Assembly (NCBI GenBank): GCA_964521025.1
Contig: CAZFPK010000032.1
Coordinates: 1 to 35,576, forward strand
DNA: 35,576 bases
Source of the DNA: DRTC01 sp964521025
GTDB lineage: Bacteria > Cloacimonadota > Cloacimonadia > Cloacimonadales > TCS61
Reading direction: 5' to 3'
The notes beneath the pieces were generated by a model that was given only the letters and a program-made list of their open reading frames with translations, made no database searches and had not been told where the DNA came from. This document shows, in pieces, positions 1 to 8,634 of the stretch; position 1 is the first letter of the stretch, and each line of letters starts with the position of its first letter. A program made the position numbers and the translations under genes.

Positions 1-34
1 TTTGAGGACAATTATATTTTTCCGATGCGTCATG

Positions 35-427
35 TCAAGGTTGACTTGACACTAGAATAGCATGATCTTCTTCATTTACGATTTTTACAACTCCTTGTCC
101 AGCTATATATTCACCATGAATTATTGTGTTATCAATAAAATACTCATCTTCTAATTCATAGTAACGGCTAGCAACAGTAATATTTTTGCCAATGAAATCA
201 ATGTTTTCATAATATATACCTTCATATATTATTATTATATCACCATCGATTACCTGTGCGTCTTCAATTGCTTCTTGAATTGCTAAAAAATGTCCTGTGC
301 CATCTTGATTTACGTACCATACTTCACTTTGTAACGAAATTGCTAATATTAGCAAAATTGGGAAAAAAATTATCTTTTTAATTTTTTCTTCTTTTTTTAG
401 TTCTTTTTTATTTGCAAACGAAACAGA
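35..427 (-). pseudogene. Remnant of a right-handed parallel beta-helix (pectin-lyase-like) secreted protein
   Basis: The frame reads a signal-peptide-like stretch (lysines, then a hydrophobic run ending in ISLQS). It is followed by the opening of a pectin-lyase-like beta-helix domain: a DGTGHF motif, IQEAIEDA, then GDIIIIYEGIYYENIDFIGKNITVAS. The reading frame is open back to a stop at 428-430 but has no ATG; the only plausible start is a TTG at 355, inside the signal sequence. Downstream the protein stops after about 106 residues, just where helical repeats should begin, next to a TGTCAAG/CTTGACA hairpin (33-51). The start appears lost and the body deleted. Beta-helix identity follows from family pattern; decay is seen directly. 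Confidence 0.6.
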
Positions 428-430
428 TTA

Positions 431-866
431 TTGAGTGAACTTTTTTTAGAAATAAGCAATTCAACCGAATTTGAATTTACCCAATCCTTTAATAACATTT
501 TGTTGAAATACAGGTAATCTATCTGTTCTACTTGATGATTTGTCTAAACTATAACTTTCTATTTTGTAACAAATTATGCCAATCGGGGGGCAGTGAGAAT
601 TGAATATTTAAGAACTTGTATTTAAAATTGAAGAATCCGAAACTATCTATTTTTCCCATAAAATTTCCCGTTTTATTGACGCAGACAATTTTTTATTTTG
701 GGAAAAATAAAGTCAATGAAAAGTATCACGAATCTCCGGATAGGTAACAAATATTTAAACCGGCTGTTTTTTTTAACTCGGTATGATTGTGAAATTGTAA
801 CTCAAAGCTCTGCTTTGAGACTTATTTGATAGTCGATGTCACAAAGCAGGAGCTTTGTGTTACGAT
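431..866. other. Gene-free stretch with twin hairpins
   Basis: No convincing coding sequence is seen in either strand. The right end (801-859) carries two perfect hairpins described separately. The rest is AT-rich sequence without recognisable RNA genes. It may be the eroded body of the neighbouring beta-helix gene or simply spacer. Confidence 0.5.
801..859. repeat. Pair of hairpins sharing a CAAAGC/GCTTTG core
   Basis: CTCAAAGC-tct-GCTTTGAG at 801-819 and CACAAAGC-agga-GCTTTGTG at 840-859 each form a perfect 8-bp stem. They lie 20 nt apart, just past the stop of the MalG-like permease at 867. They could help end transcription of the permease mRNA (no T-run follows), or be a two-hairpin repetitive element like others in this window. 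Confidence 0.6.
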
Positions 867-1838
867 CTATCCTTTCAACCCGCTGGATGCAAAACTGGAA
901 ATGATCTGTCTTTGAGCAAAAAGGAAAAGTATCAATAAAGGAAGAATACTGAAAGTCGAAGCAGCCATGAGCAGTGTTGTCTGGGAGGATGCTTCTAATG
1001 AGAAGTAACTCAAACCAACCTGCAGGACACGCAGATGCGGACTGTCGATCATAACCAGGGGCCACATAAAACTGTTCCAGCTTCCGATAAAGGAGAAGAT
1101 AGCAGCAGTAGCAAGCACGGATTTAGAAAGCGGCAGCACGATCTTCCATAAAATTCCGAAACGGCTGCAGCCGTCGATGGAAGCAGCATCGAACAGTTCT
1201 TGCGGAATGGTCTTGAATTGCTGTCTTAAAAGAAAGATCGTGAAGATATTAGCGATCCAGGGCACGATCAAAGCGAGAAATGTATCGAGCCAGCCGAGAT
1301 GGTTCAAAACAATGTAGGAAGGAATCAAATAAACCGGCTGCGGCACCATCATCATGCTGATAAAAAGATAAAAGAGGAATTCCCGACCTTTGAACTGCAT
1401 CCGGGCAAAAGCATACGCAGCGAGAGAACCGGTAAGGATAACTCCAAAAACGACAGAAAATGAGACGATCAGCGTATTTAAAAAATATCTATTGAACGGA
1501 ACCTTGTTAAAAGCAGTAACGAAATTATCGAAATGGAAGCGGAATTTGGTTTTTTTTGTAATTTCTGAATTCGGTATTTTCTTGAAAGCACTGATGATCT
1601 TCCCTTCTTCGTTGATCAGGTTAACAAAAGAACTGTCTTTTTCCGTTTTGATGATCTTCAAGCGATATTCACTCACACCATCATTAAAGACGGAATACTT
1701 TTCGATCGGCAGAAATCCGACATTGCCTTTATTCACTTCCAGTTGGGATTTGACAGCAGTCGTAACCATCCAGACGAAAGGTGTAACCATCGTAATTCCA
1801 CAAATAAACAAAACCAGGTAGATCAGACTTTTTTTCAT
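867..1838 (-). CDS. Carbohydrate ABC transporter permease, MalG/UgpE type
   Basis: This 323-residue inner-membrane protein has an N-terminal membrane segment, then further segments from about residue 120 on. The cytoplasmic EAA loop is clear (ELFDAASIDGCSRFGILWKIVLP), the docking site for the transporter's ATPase. It would form a heterodimer with the permease encoded just upstream at 1943-2887 and import a sugar or sugar phosphate; the substrate cannot be read from sequence. The loop between the first and second membrane segments (about residues 30-115) is roughly 40 residues longer than usual and rich in short beta-like stretches. Neither a binding protein nor an ATPase gene is adjacent. Confidence 0.88.
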   Translation of the reverse strand: MKKSLIYLVLFICGITMVTPFVWMVTTAVKSQLEVNKGNVGFLPIEKYSVFNDGVSEYRLKIIKTEKDSSFVNLINEEGKIISAFKKIPNSEITKKTKFRFHFDNFVTAFNKVPFNRYFLNTLIVSFSVVFGVILTGSLAAYAFARMQFKGREFLFYLFISMMMVPQPVYLIPSYIVLNHLGWLDTFLALIVPWIANIFTIFLLRQQFKTIPQELFDAASIDGCSRFGILWKIVLPLSKSVLATAAIFSFIGSWNSFMWPLVMIDSPHLRVLQVGLSYFSLEASSQTTLLMAASTFSILPLLILFLFAQRQIISSFASSGLKG

Positions 1839-1863
1839 TTCTTTATACTCATGGATTTTTTGC

Positions 1864-1890
1864 TCACGGATTTACACGGATGAACACGGA
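1864..1890. repeat. CACGGATTTACACGGATGAACACGGA-type short repeat
   Basis: Short tandem ACACGGA words fill part of the 104-nt gap between the two permease genes. Related sequences (CACGAATTACACGAAT) occur at 18750-18775 and 18846-18870, so this is probably a dispersed non-coding repeat. Confidence 0.4.
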
Positions 1891-1942
1891 TTTTTTGCTT
1901 GTCCCTTGTCCTGTCTCCTGTTTCCTTTTTCCATTTTCCCTT

Positions 1943-2887
1943 TTAATAATGCACTTTCTTCTCCAGTTTTTTCTGGAAGAGAGTCAGCGTTAAAATTATG
2001 GCAAAAAGCACGAGAGCGATCGCACCACCGTAACTCAAGTCATTACTCTCACCGAATGCTTTATCATAAATATAATAAACGATAACTTTCGTTGTTCCGA
2101 GAGGTCCGCCGATGGGAGGTCCGGTCATTTGATAAATTTGAGCAAAAACCTGGAAAGTTACGATCGTGGTCATCATCAAAACATAAAAAGAGGTGGGAGA
2201 GATCAGGTGCCAGGTTATCTTAAAGAATTGTTTGATCTTTCCTGCTCCGTCTATATCAGCGGCTTCGTAATATACTTTCGGGATATTCTGCAATCCAGCC
2301 AGATAGATGATCGTGTTGTAGCCCAGTCCTTTCCAGATAGTAACGATAATGATCGAGAAGAGAGCAAGCGAAGGTCCTCCCAAATAGGATGGAAGCTCGA
2401 TCCCGATTTTCTCGAACATCAGCTGGAAAATCCCGCGACTTTCCGCTAACCAACCGAGTGGATCGAGTCCGATCTTGGTCAGGAAAAAATTTGCCAGACC
2501 TGTTTGCTGGTTAAAGATGATCTTCCAAACAATCGAGATCGCAACCATAGAAGTAACAGTTGGAATAAAATAAAGTGAGCGGAAAAATCCTTTTAATTTT
2601 TTGACATTGTTCAATAAAGTAGCAAAAATAAGCGCCAGAATCAGACTTATCGGAACAACAAAGATCACAAGATAGAATGTGTTCAGAAGCGACTGCCAGA
2701 AACCTTTATCTTTAACAATTTGAATGTAATTGGAAAAGCCGATAAAATCACCGGTGCCGGTAACAGTCCATTCAAAAAAGCTGACGATAAAAGAAAGTAC
2801 GATAGGAACCAGCCGGAAGACAATGATGATGATCAAAGCCGGTAAAATATAGAGATACGGACCAATATCAAATTTTTTCTTTTTCAC
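1943..2887 (-). CDS. Carbohydrate ABC transporter permease, MalF/UgpA type
   Basis: This 314-residue protein has six predicted membrane segments, starting with one at about residues 12-35. The EAA loop reads YYEAADIDGAGKIKQFFKITWHLISP. It is the usual partner of the MalG-type permease encoded downstream; both are probably on one mRNA despite a 104-nt spacer. The start is a GTG at 2885-2887, giving a lysine-rich N-terminus. The gene upstream is a secreted protein unrelated to transport, so the periplasmic binding protein and ATPase must be encoded elsewhere. The pair resembles sn-glycerol-3-phosphate/oligosaccharide permeases, but the substrate is unknown. Confidence 0.88.
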   Translation of the reverse strand: MKKKKFDIGPYLYILPALIIIIVFRLVPIVLSFIVSFFEWTVTGTGDFIGFSNYIQIVKDKGFWQSLLNTFYLVIFVVPISLILALIFATLLNNVKKLKGFFRSLYFIPTVTSMVAISIVWKIIFNQQTGLANFFLTKIGLDPLGWLAESRGIFQLMFEKIGIELPSYLGGPSLALFSIIIVTIWKGLGYNTIIYLAGLQNIPKVYYEAADIDGAGKIKQFFKITWHLISPTSFYVLMMTTIVTFQVFAQIYQMTGPPIGGPLGTTKVIVYYIYDKAFGESNDLSYGGAIALVLFAIILTLTLFQKKLEKKVHY

Positions 2888-2991
2888 CTGAACGCCTTTT
2901 CATTTTTCGGCACAGAATTATTTTTAAATCTCCTGTGTCAATCCAATTTTAAAAATGTCTTTTATCCAACCATGAAATTTTCAGTTCAATA

Positions 2992-4221
2992 TTAATCTAA
3001 ATTGTTAATAGTTGAAATATAATAAAATTTCATCTCTGCGGAAACAGAACTTTCCCAACTTGTTTCTGTTGTTTCTTCAGTTTCGAGAGTCCAGTTTTCT
3101 TGTTCTGCATACGGTTCCGTCGAGGAATAAACATTGTATCCGGTTGCTCCGGGAACTGGGTCCCACTCGATAAAAACAGAATCCGAAACAATATTTATGA
3201 TCACATTTTCCGGACTTTCCAAGTAAGCAAAAGTAGCCGTTATATTTTTATCATAATCCATCAAGAGAGTTTCAGGGTTGATGGAACCTGAAAGGTCTTC
3301 ACTCCATTCATTGAAATAATATCCCTCATCCGGAATGGCAGTTAAAGTAACGAATGAACCGTAATAACCCGGAGGATCCGGATCGTTTATGACAGAACCA
3401 TCGTTAATGATGGTAATCGTCAGTTCACTGTTAAAATCATATTTCCAGACTTCTTTTCCAACATCTTCAGCGATGAACACCGTGTTTTGTTCAAGACTAT
3501 CTCCAGACCAGAGAGTAATTCCTTCCTGGTCATTACCGGGAAGATCCCATTCCATAATATTTGTGCAGTCGTTTTCCATTGCACGAATTTTATTCGAACT
3601 GTCCCAGACAGCATAAAGTGTTTCATTTGTATTTTCATAATGTAGTCCTGAAATATCCGACCTTCCGCTGACAGGAATAAGCATTGTCACATAAGTAACA
3701 ATTGTGCTGGTCGAACTGGTTTGGATAGGAAGTTCAAACACATATATATTTCCGTCATTTTGCAGTCCGGCATAAAATAATCCTCCTTCGGCATTTGAGG
3801 AATCCGGAACGAAAGTAAGTGCTTCCAAACCCTGATTTGAAGGTCCCGTCATCCAGGGAGTTAAATCAAAAGATCTGGTTGCTGAGCCAGTAACGATATT
3901 AAATTCAGTAATTTTGTCAGGATGTTCAACACCGATGTAAATGAGATCGCTGGTCGTATCAGCGATGCAGATCCCTTCCAGATCACCGGAAACATTCCAA
4001 TTAGAGACATTATTACCGTCAGCATCCATTTTTGTTATCATTCCATTATCATTTACCAAAAATAGTTTCTGCAATCCATCGTGCCAGACTGCTCCACTTG
4101 GCTCATATCCATTCGGCAGGTTTTCACCAATTTCAGTGCCGGGCAACTGACCGGGAAAGTCATCGGTTATCAACAATCCCCAAAGAAATAAAAATACTAT
4201 AAATATAGTAAATATTTTCAT
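2992..4221 (-). CDS. Secreted beta-propeller-like (SdiA-regulated type) protein with InlB-type repeat and FN3 region
   Basis: This 409-residue protein begins with a signal peptide (about 1-20). Residues about 30-265 form a propeller-like region with recurring blades: PSGAVWHDGLQKLFLVNDNG, DLEGICIADTTSDLIYIGVE, GLEALTFVPDS, DQEGITLWSGD. The pattern is like SdiA-regulated/phytase-like propellers. Residues about 270-335 match a divergent InlB B-repeat (GYYGSFVTLTAIPDEGYYFNEW, ITATF). A fibronectin-III-like segment (GATGYNVYSS) ends the chain, and no sorting tail follows. An SD (GAGG) lies 7 nt before the ATG. The gene sits 18 nt after the M1 peptidase and is probably co-transcribed. Function is unknown; extracellular location is inferred. 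Confidence 0.65.
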   Translation of the reverse strand: MKIFTIFIVFLFLWGLLITDDFPGQLPGTEIGENLPNGYEPSGAVWHDGLQKLFLVNDNGMITKMDADGNNVSNWNVSGDLEGICIADTTSDLIYIGVEHPDKITEFNIVTGSATRSFDLTPWMTGPSNQGLEALTFVPDSSNAEGGLFYAGLQNDGNIYVFELPIQTSSTSTIVTYVTMLIPVSGRSDISGLHYENTNETLYAVWDSSNKIRAMENDCTNIMEWDLPGNDQEGITLWSGDSLEQNTVFIAEDVGKEVWKYDFNSELTITIINDGSVINDPDPPGYYGSFVTLTAIPDEGYYFNEWSEDLSGSINPETLLMDYDKNITATFAYLESPENVIINIVSDSVFIEWDPVPGATGYNVYSSTEPYAEQENWTLETEETTETSWESSVSAEMKFYYISTINNLD

Positions 4222-4239
4222 AATAACCTCAGAATGATA

Positions 4240-7224
4240 TTATCGCAGTAAAATCATTTTTTTTATCGAGTTTATTTTTTCATTTTGTATGCGATAAAGA
4301 TATATTCCAGATAAAACAGGTTTGTGGTTTTCATCTGTTCCGTCCCAGACAATTTGTTGTTTCGTTAAATCGTCGATTTGGAGATTTTGGAAAGTGCGGA
4401 CTTTTTGTCCTTTCAGGTTGTAAATGTTCAAATTCACAAACGAGGACATTTGTGTTACATTAAAAAAAATCGTTGTCGAGGAGCTGAACGGATTCGGAAA
4501 ATTATAGAGATTGATTTCAGGATTATTAATAGAAATTTCTTCAATTTCTGACAATTCTCCAAATTCCTGGAGTGCAATTTCTATAAATTCGGAGGATGAA
4601 GCCAGTTCCATAAAATATAACGGAAATCCCATTACGATCAGTTTATAATTTTCAAAATATTTCAGACCGCAAACCTGGTTTTCCCAATCAGGATCGTCGG
4701 CAGCAGAATCATAAAGGAATATTGCATTTGCCTGCTCCAGAGGAAGGAACTTATGCACATAAGGCAGTTTCTCGTTCCAGACGGGAAGCGGGATTTTGTT
4801 AGTATCGACAGTAATATCAGGATAGTTCTCATTGCCGAATGTTCCAATAAAATCTGCATTCGGATTCATTTCCGGTTCAGTGAACTGCAGGAAATATTCA
4901 TAAAGATCTGCGGGTAGGTTATAAAGTTGTTTCCAACTTGAAAGGAGCAGATTTCCGCCAGCCAACAGGTAACTTTTAATATTGTAAAATTCATTATTAA
5001 AAGGGAAATTGGCAATATCATCGGTATGCCAGATCAAGGTCGAATATCGAGCAAGTTCAGTTAAGGGAGGGATTCCCGATTCATTAATATCCCAATCTGA
5101 AAAAGTATAATTTTGGATAAGTTGATGGTAGAATCCATCTACTTCTTCATCGGTCGGGAAAGGAGATGTTTCAGGATAATCTTCTGTTCCGTCTATCAGC
5201 AGGATTCCTTCATCAAAGGTGAAATCTACCGGGACGAGAGAAATTTCATTAGAGAATTTGCTGAGATAATTTCCTTCATTCCGGAAGACTACTGCAATTT
5301 TGTAGAAATATTCTTGTTCCTGCTCCACATCGTTATCAAAGTAAGAAACTCCTGATACAGGTTCCGGATTCAACAGGATGAAATCCTGTCCTTCAATTCT
5401 GCGATAAATATTAAATCCGATAATTTCATGATCGAAGAATTCTTCCCAGAGGATCAATATCGAGCCATCTCTACTTATTCCCACATCCAGTAAATGAGGA
5501 ATTTTCTCTTCATAGCCGTAATCCAGTACCCAATTTTCCGGATCAAAAAAAAGTTCGTTCAAATCACCGGAAAATTCAGTTGACCGATAGTTAAATCCGT
5601 CTTCAATCCAGAACCTGCCTGCTTGTTCATTTATTAAATACGGGATGAACATGGAAAAGGGATCGCCCTGACTTCCTTCAGAATGAACTGTAACCTTCAC
5701 TGAATCTTCTATTTCTGAAGTGTAGGAAGCATACTTATAACGCGGTCTGCCGTAATGATAAAACCATTCGTCGAAAAACCAGTCCATCTCATAACCGCAG
5801 ACTTCTTCTGTCTTATTCTCCAAATCTTCAGTGAGGACATTTCCGTAAATATAATCTTCGTCCTGCATATATTCGAACATCAACTGGAAAAAAACTTCGT
5901 CTCCCAGAATTCCCCGCAGCATGTGTAAAGTCCAGGAACCTTTGGCATAAACAACCCAGTTGAAAATATGATTGGCAGAACCGTTTTCGTCTCGATAAAG
6001 GCATTCATCGAGCAAAGAACCTCCATCCTCGCTCAGCATGTAATCAGATAAACCTTGAAATCCGAAAAGATGTTCTGCCCAGAGAGCTTCGCTGTAAGAG
6101 GCAAAACCTTCCTTAAGCCAGACATGACTCCAGGAACCGATGGATAGACAATCTCCAGCCCAATGATGAGCAGTTTCATGAACAGAAGTGTATTCAGCAG
6201 CAGGATTACCGATGAGACCCGCATCCCAGGATGTGCAGGTTTGATGCTCCATGGCTGATGCTCCCAAATTCGTGCAGGTTGCATTTCCGTATTTTTCAGT
6301 CAGAAAGGGATATGTACCGTAAATCGAGGAAAGAAAATTCAACATTTCCGGAGATTGACCATAAAGTTCCACGCTCGCATTCCATTGTTCCGGGTAGATA
6401 TAATTATTTATCGGCATTTGAGTTCCTTCATACTCAAAAACCTGGTTATACATTTGATAATTTGTTATTGCTAAAGAAATCAGGTAAGTAGTAATCGGAT
6501 ATGATTCAAACCATTTATCTGTTTTAGTGCCGTTTCCGTTATTTATTTGCGCGTTCAAATTCCCATTGGAAGCACAGGTAAATTCTTCGGGATAGGTTAT
6601 CCAAATAGCAAGTGAATCTGGTTTATCAGCTGGAGTGTCTTTGCAGGGAAGCCACTTTCTCGCTCCGCGCGGGGAAACCATTGTGAACGCTATCGGAGTT
6701 CCGTTGTGTTCCTCAAATTTTAGACCATCCTCCAACCTGACATCCGGGTAACCTGAATAGAAAACCGTGATCTCTTCGATTTCCCCGGCATTATAATTCT
6801 CGCCTAAATCTATCTCGATCAAATCATCTGCGTGTGTGAAATCGAGCGCCTGACCGTTTTTCTGGATTTCATCGACTGTTAAATTGTTCACAAAATGAAG
6901 TTGGATCTGGGAAACATTATTTTCCATAATCTCGAATTTAATCGAATTGCCGGCTGTGATAAATTCCTGTTCAAAATCTATCTCGATATCGATGAAATAG
7001 TATTTTACATCATAATTTTCCATTTCCCTCAGATTCTCATTTATATTATCCATCCATCTGGAAAACCAGTTTGCTTTTTGTTTTGCTTCTTCCTGCCTAT
7101 TCCGGACTATTTCTTGAAAATCGGGATAATTTGGAATATTTGCAGTTTTTAATGGATTTACTTTCGACGCACTCAACAAAATCCAGCAGAAAAGCAAAAA
7201 GATGAACGATTTTATGCGATCCAT
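4240..7224 (-). CDS. M1-family metallopeptidase with type IX sorting tail
   Basis: This 994-residue secreted zinc aminopeptidase has a signal peptide (about 1-21). The N-terminal beta domain is followed by the M1 exopeptidase region GASAMEH (321-327), then the zinc site HETAHHW (H349, E350, H353) with the third ligand E372 in WLKEGFASYSE, spaced HEXXH-X18-E. An FN3-like segment, an uncharacterised region and an FlgD-like/type IX C-terminal sorting domain (NFPNPFSSSTTI to KKMILLR) follow. The family cleaves N-terminal residues from peptides; here it probably acts at the cell surface. The ATG at 7224 is preferred over 7233 because GGAAG lies 10 nt before it and it clears the lptE-like stop at 7227. 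Confidence 0.88.
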   Translation of the reverse strand: MDRIKSFIFLLFCWILLSASKVNPLKTANIPNYPDFQEIVRNRQEEAKQKANWFSRWMDNINENLREMENYDVKYYFIDIEIDFEQEFITAGNSIKFEIMENNVSQIQLHFVNNLTVDEIQKNGQALDFTHADDLIEIDLGENYNAGEIEEITVFYSGYPDVRLEDGLKFEEHNGTPIAFTMVSPRGARKWLPCKDTPADKPDSLAIWITYPEEFTCASNGNLNAQINNGNGTKTDKWFESYPITTYLISLAITNYQMYNQVFEYEGTQMPINNYIYPEQWNASVELYGQSPEMLNFLSSIYGTYPFLTEKYGNATCTNLGASAMEHQTCTSWDAGLIGNPAAEYTSVHETAHHWAGDCLSIGSWSHVWLKEGFASYSEALWAEHLFGFQGLSDYMLSEDGGSLLDECLYRDENGSANHIFNWVVYAKGSWTLHMLRGILGDEVFFQLMFEYMQDEDYIYGNVLTEDLENKTEEVCGYEMDWFFDEWFYHYGRPRYKYASYTSEIEDSVKVTVHSEGSQGDPFSMFIPYLINEQAGRFWIEDGFNYRSTEFSGDLNELFFDPENWVLDYGYEEKIPHLLDVGISRDGSILILWEEFFDHEIIGFNIYRRIEGQDFILLNPEPVSGVSYFDNDVEQEQEYFYKIAVVFRNEGNYLSKFSNEISLVPVDFTFDEGILLIDGTEDYPETSPFPTDEEVDGFYHQLIQNYTFSDWDINESGIPPLTELARYSTLIWHTDDIANFPFNNEFYNIKSYLLAGGNLLLSSWKQLYNLPADLYEYFLQFTEPEMNPNADFIGTFGNENYPDITVDTNKIPLPVWNEKLPYVHKFLPLEQANAIFLYDSAADDPDWENQVCGLKYFENYKLIVMGFPLYFMELASSSEFIEIALQEFGELSEIEEISINNPEINLYNFPNPFSSSTTIFFNVTQMSSFVNLNIYNLKGQKVRTFQNLQIDDLTKQQIVWDGTDENHKPVLSGIYLYRIQNEKINSIKKMILLR

Positions 7225-7226
7225 AT

Positions 7227-7727
7227 TTACCATTCTTCCAGGCTGTTTTTCATGATCGTTTCAAAAAGGATTTTAAAGATTTCAGTCTGGGCTTCTTCTT
7301 CTGTGGAAAATTCGCTTGTCTCTTCGGATGAAGAATAGGTTTCCCGCAGGACAAGAGTATCATTTTTCCAGATGATCTCATTATTTTTTAAATCAGTGAA
7401 AATAATTTTAAAAAGGATCTTTACTTCATATTCTTCAACTCCGGCAGTATCATAAGTAAAAATCTTATTTGAATAATCCAGGATTTCTCCTTCCAGCCGG
7501 CAATCGGAGGAAAGAGTAACGATCTTTAATTTTCCATCTTTTTCGAAATAATTCGTAAGTTCAACCAATATTTCTTCTTCCAGGTCATATTCAACCGTAT
7601 TGTTCAAAAATGGTTGGATAGAAATGGTTTTCAGATGCGGAAATCCGCTTGTATAAACGGAATATGTACAAGCTCCAAGAACTGCTAAAATAACGAACAG
7701 ATAAGATATTCTCATGGTTTTAAACAT
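7227..7727 (-). CDS. lptE: LptE-family LPS-assembly lipoprotein
   Basis: This 166-residue lipoprotein has a signal peptide ending in a lipobox LGAC (C20). The mature part opens with YSVYTSGFPHLKTISIQPFLNNT, the recognisable LptE opening, then LEEEILVELTNYF. LptE plugs the LptD barrel in the outer membrane and helps insert lipopolysaccharide. It heads an operon with the M1 peptidase 2 nt downstream. No lptD is in the window, and similarity is by family pattern rather than a catalytic motif, so symbol confidence is moderate. It diverges from the EIIA-like gene at 7830. Confidence 0.72.
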   Translation of the reverse strand: MFKTMRISYLFVILAVLGACTYSVYTSGFPHLKTISIQPFLNNTVEYDLEEEILVELTNYFEKDGKLKIVTLSSDCRLEGEILDYSNKIFTYDTAGVEEYEVKILFKIIFTDLKNNEIIWKNDTLVLRETYSSSEETSEFSTEEEAQTEIFKILFETIMKNSLEEW

Positions 7728-7744
7728 TTTCTTTACTTCAATAT

Positions 7745-7773
7745 GTCAAGAAAATTAGTCTAAAAACTTGACA
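7745..7773. promoter_or_regulatory. Inverted repeat in the divergent lptE / EIIA-like intergenic region
   Basis: TGTCAAG (7745-7751) and CTTGACA (7767-7773) form a perfect 7-bp dyad with a 15-nt centre. Each arm also reads as a TTGACA -35 box pointing outward, but neither has a well-placed -10. It could be the divergent promoter core or an operator for the HTH-containing protein encoded at 7830. Confidence 0.35.
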
Positions 7774-7829
7774 GAAAAAACAGTTTCCAGCAAAGGAGTG
7801 CTATATTTTTTACAAAAGAAGGAGAGAAA

Positions 7830-8495
7830 ATGCCGAAAAAATATTTAACCCTGAAACAAGCAGCAAATTTTTTGAGAGTTACGGACTCGGTGATCAAAGA
7901 GATGATCAACTCAAAAATATTTGCAGCTATCAAAAAAGGGAGTAATTTTCAGATAGATAAAGCCGAGATCGAAGAATGGTTGGCGAATTTAAGCGACAAA
8001 GAAGATGAACAACTGGCTTTGAAGAGGTCTGTTTGCAGATTTACAGATTATTTCAAAACAAGATATATTTACCTTGATTTTAATGCGGACAATAAATATG
8101 AAGCGATTGCTGAAATGGCAAAAAAAGCCAAAGACCTGAAACTCGTGAAAGATCACCGCTGGTTATACCAGGTTGTTATTGCCCGGGAGGAATTAGTTTC
8201 AACAGCTGTCGGAAAGGGCGTTGCTTTGCTGCATCCGCGTCATCATCATCCTTCAAAGATCAAAAAACCGGCGATTATTTTTGGTAGGTCGAAAGATGAA
8301 ATAGAATTTGATGCTCCGGACAATAAACCGGTAAATATTTTCTTTATGCTTTTATTACATGACGATATCCAACATTTGTTCTCGATTTCATATATATCGA
8401 AATTTTTAATGGTGAATGAAAATCTGGAAAGATTAAGAAATGCCAGAACTCATGAGGAAATTATCACTGTTTTGACGACAAAAGTATTGAATTAA
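7830..8495 (+). CDS. Excisionase-type HTH fused to a PTS EIIA (EIIA-Ntr/fructose-type) domain
   Basis: This 221-residue protein starts with a MerR/excisionase-like winged helix (residues about 4-52: LTLKQAANFLRVTDSVIKEMI, then IDKAEIEEWL). A PTS EIIA type-2 domain follows from about 66 to the end. The phosphorylatable histidine is probably H135, in VGKGVALLHPRHHHP, the position of the EIIA-Ntr active-site histidine. Other marks are IVAREE-like VIAREELVSTAVG and NIFFMLLL. No EI, HPr or permease is nearby, so it is more likely a regulator than a sugar importer. SD AGGAG lies 7 nt before the ATG. It is one of only two plus-strand genes. Confidence 0.82.
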   Translation: MPKKYLTLKQAANFLRVTDSVIKEMINSKIFAAIKKGSNFQIDKAEIEEWLANLSDKEDEQLALKRSVCRFTDYFKTRYIYLDFNADNKYEAIAEMAKKAKDLKLVKDHRWLYQVVIAREELVSTAVGKGVALLHPRHHHPSKIKKPAIIFGRSKDEIEFDAPDNKPVNIFFMLLLHDDIQHLFSISYISKFLMVNENLERLRNARTHEEIITVLTTKVLN

Positions 8496-8508
8496 AATAA
8501 TCTAAATT

Positions 8509-8625
8509 GTCACTCTGAGGAATCTTTCATTTTTTCTCACGAAGAATCTCCGAAATTTCCGGGAAAACAACACTTAAATGCAGTAGATTCCTCGAAAGAT
8601 AAGCAGGATGAAAACTTGGAATGAC
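8509..8625. repeat. Palindromic GTCATTCTGAG-type intergenic element, copy 1
   Basis: It begins GTCACTCTGAGGAATC and ends with the near-inverse GGAATGAC. Inside are GAAGAATCTCC and AGATTCCTCGAAAG segments. It fills the gap between two convergent genes. Copies with the same ends lie at 11727, 14408 and 32473. Confidence 0.7.
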
Positions 8626-8634
8626 AAACTTGAA

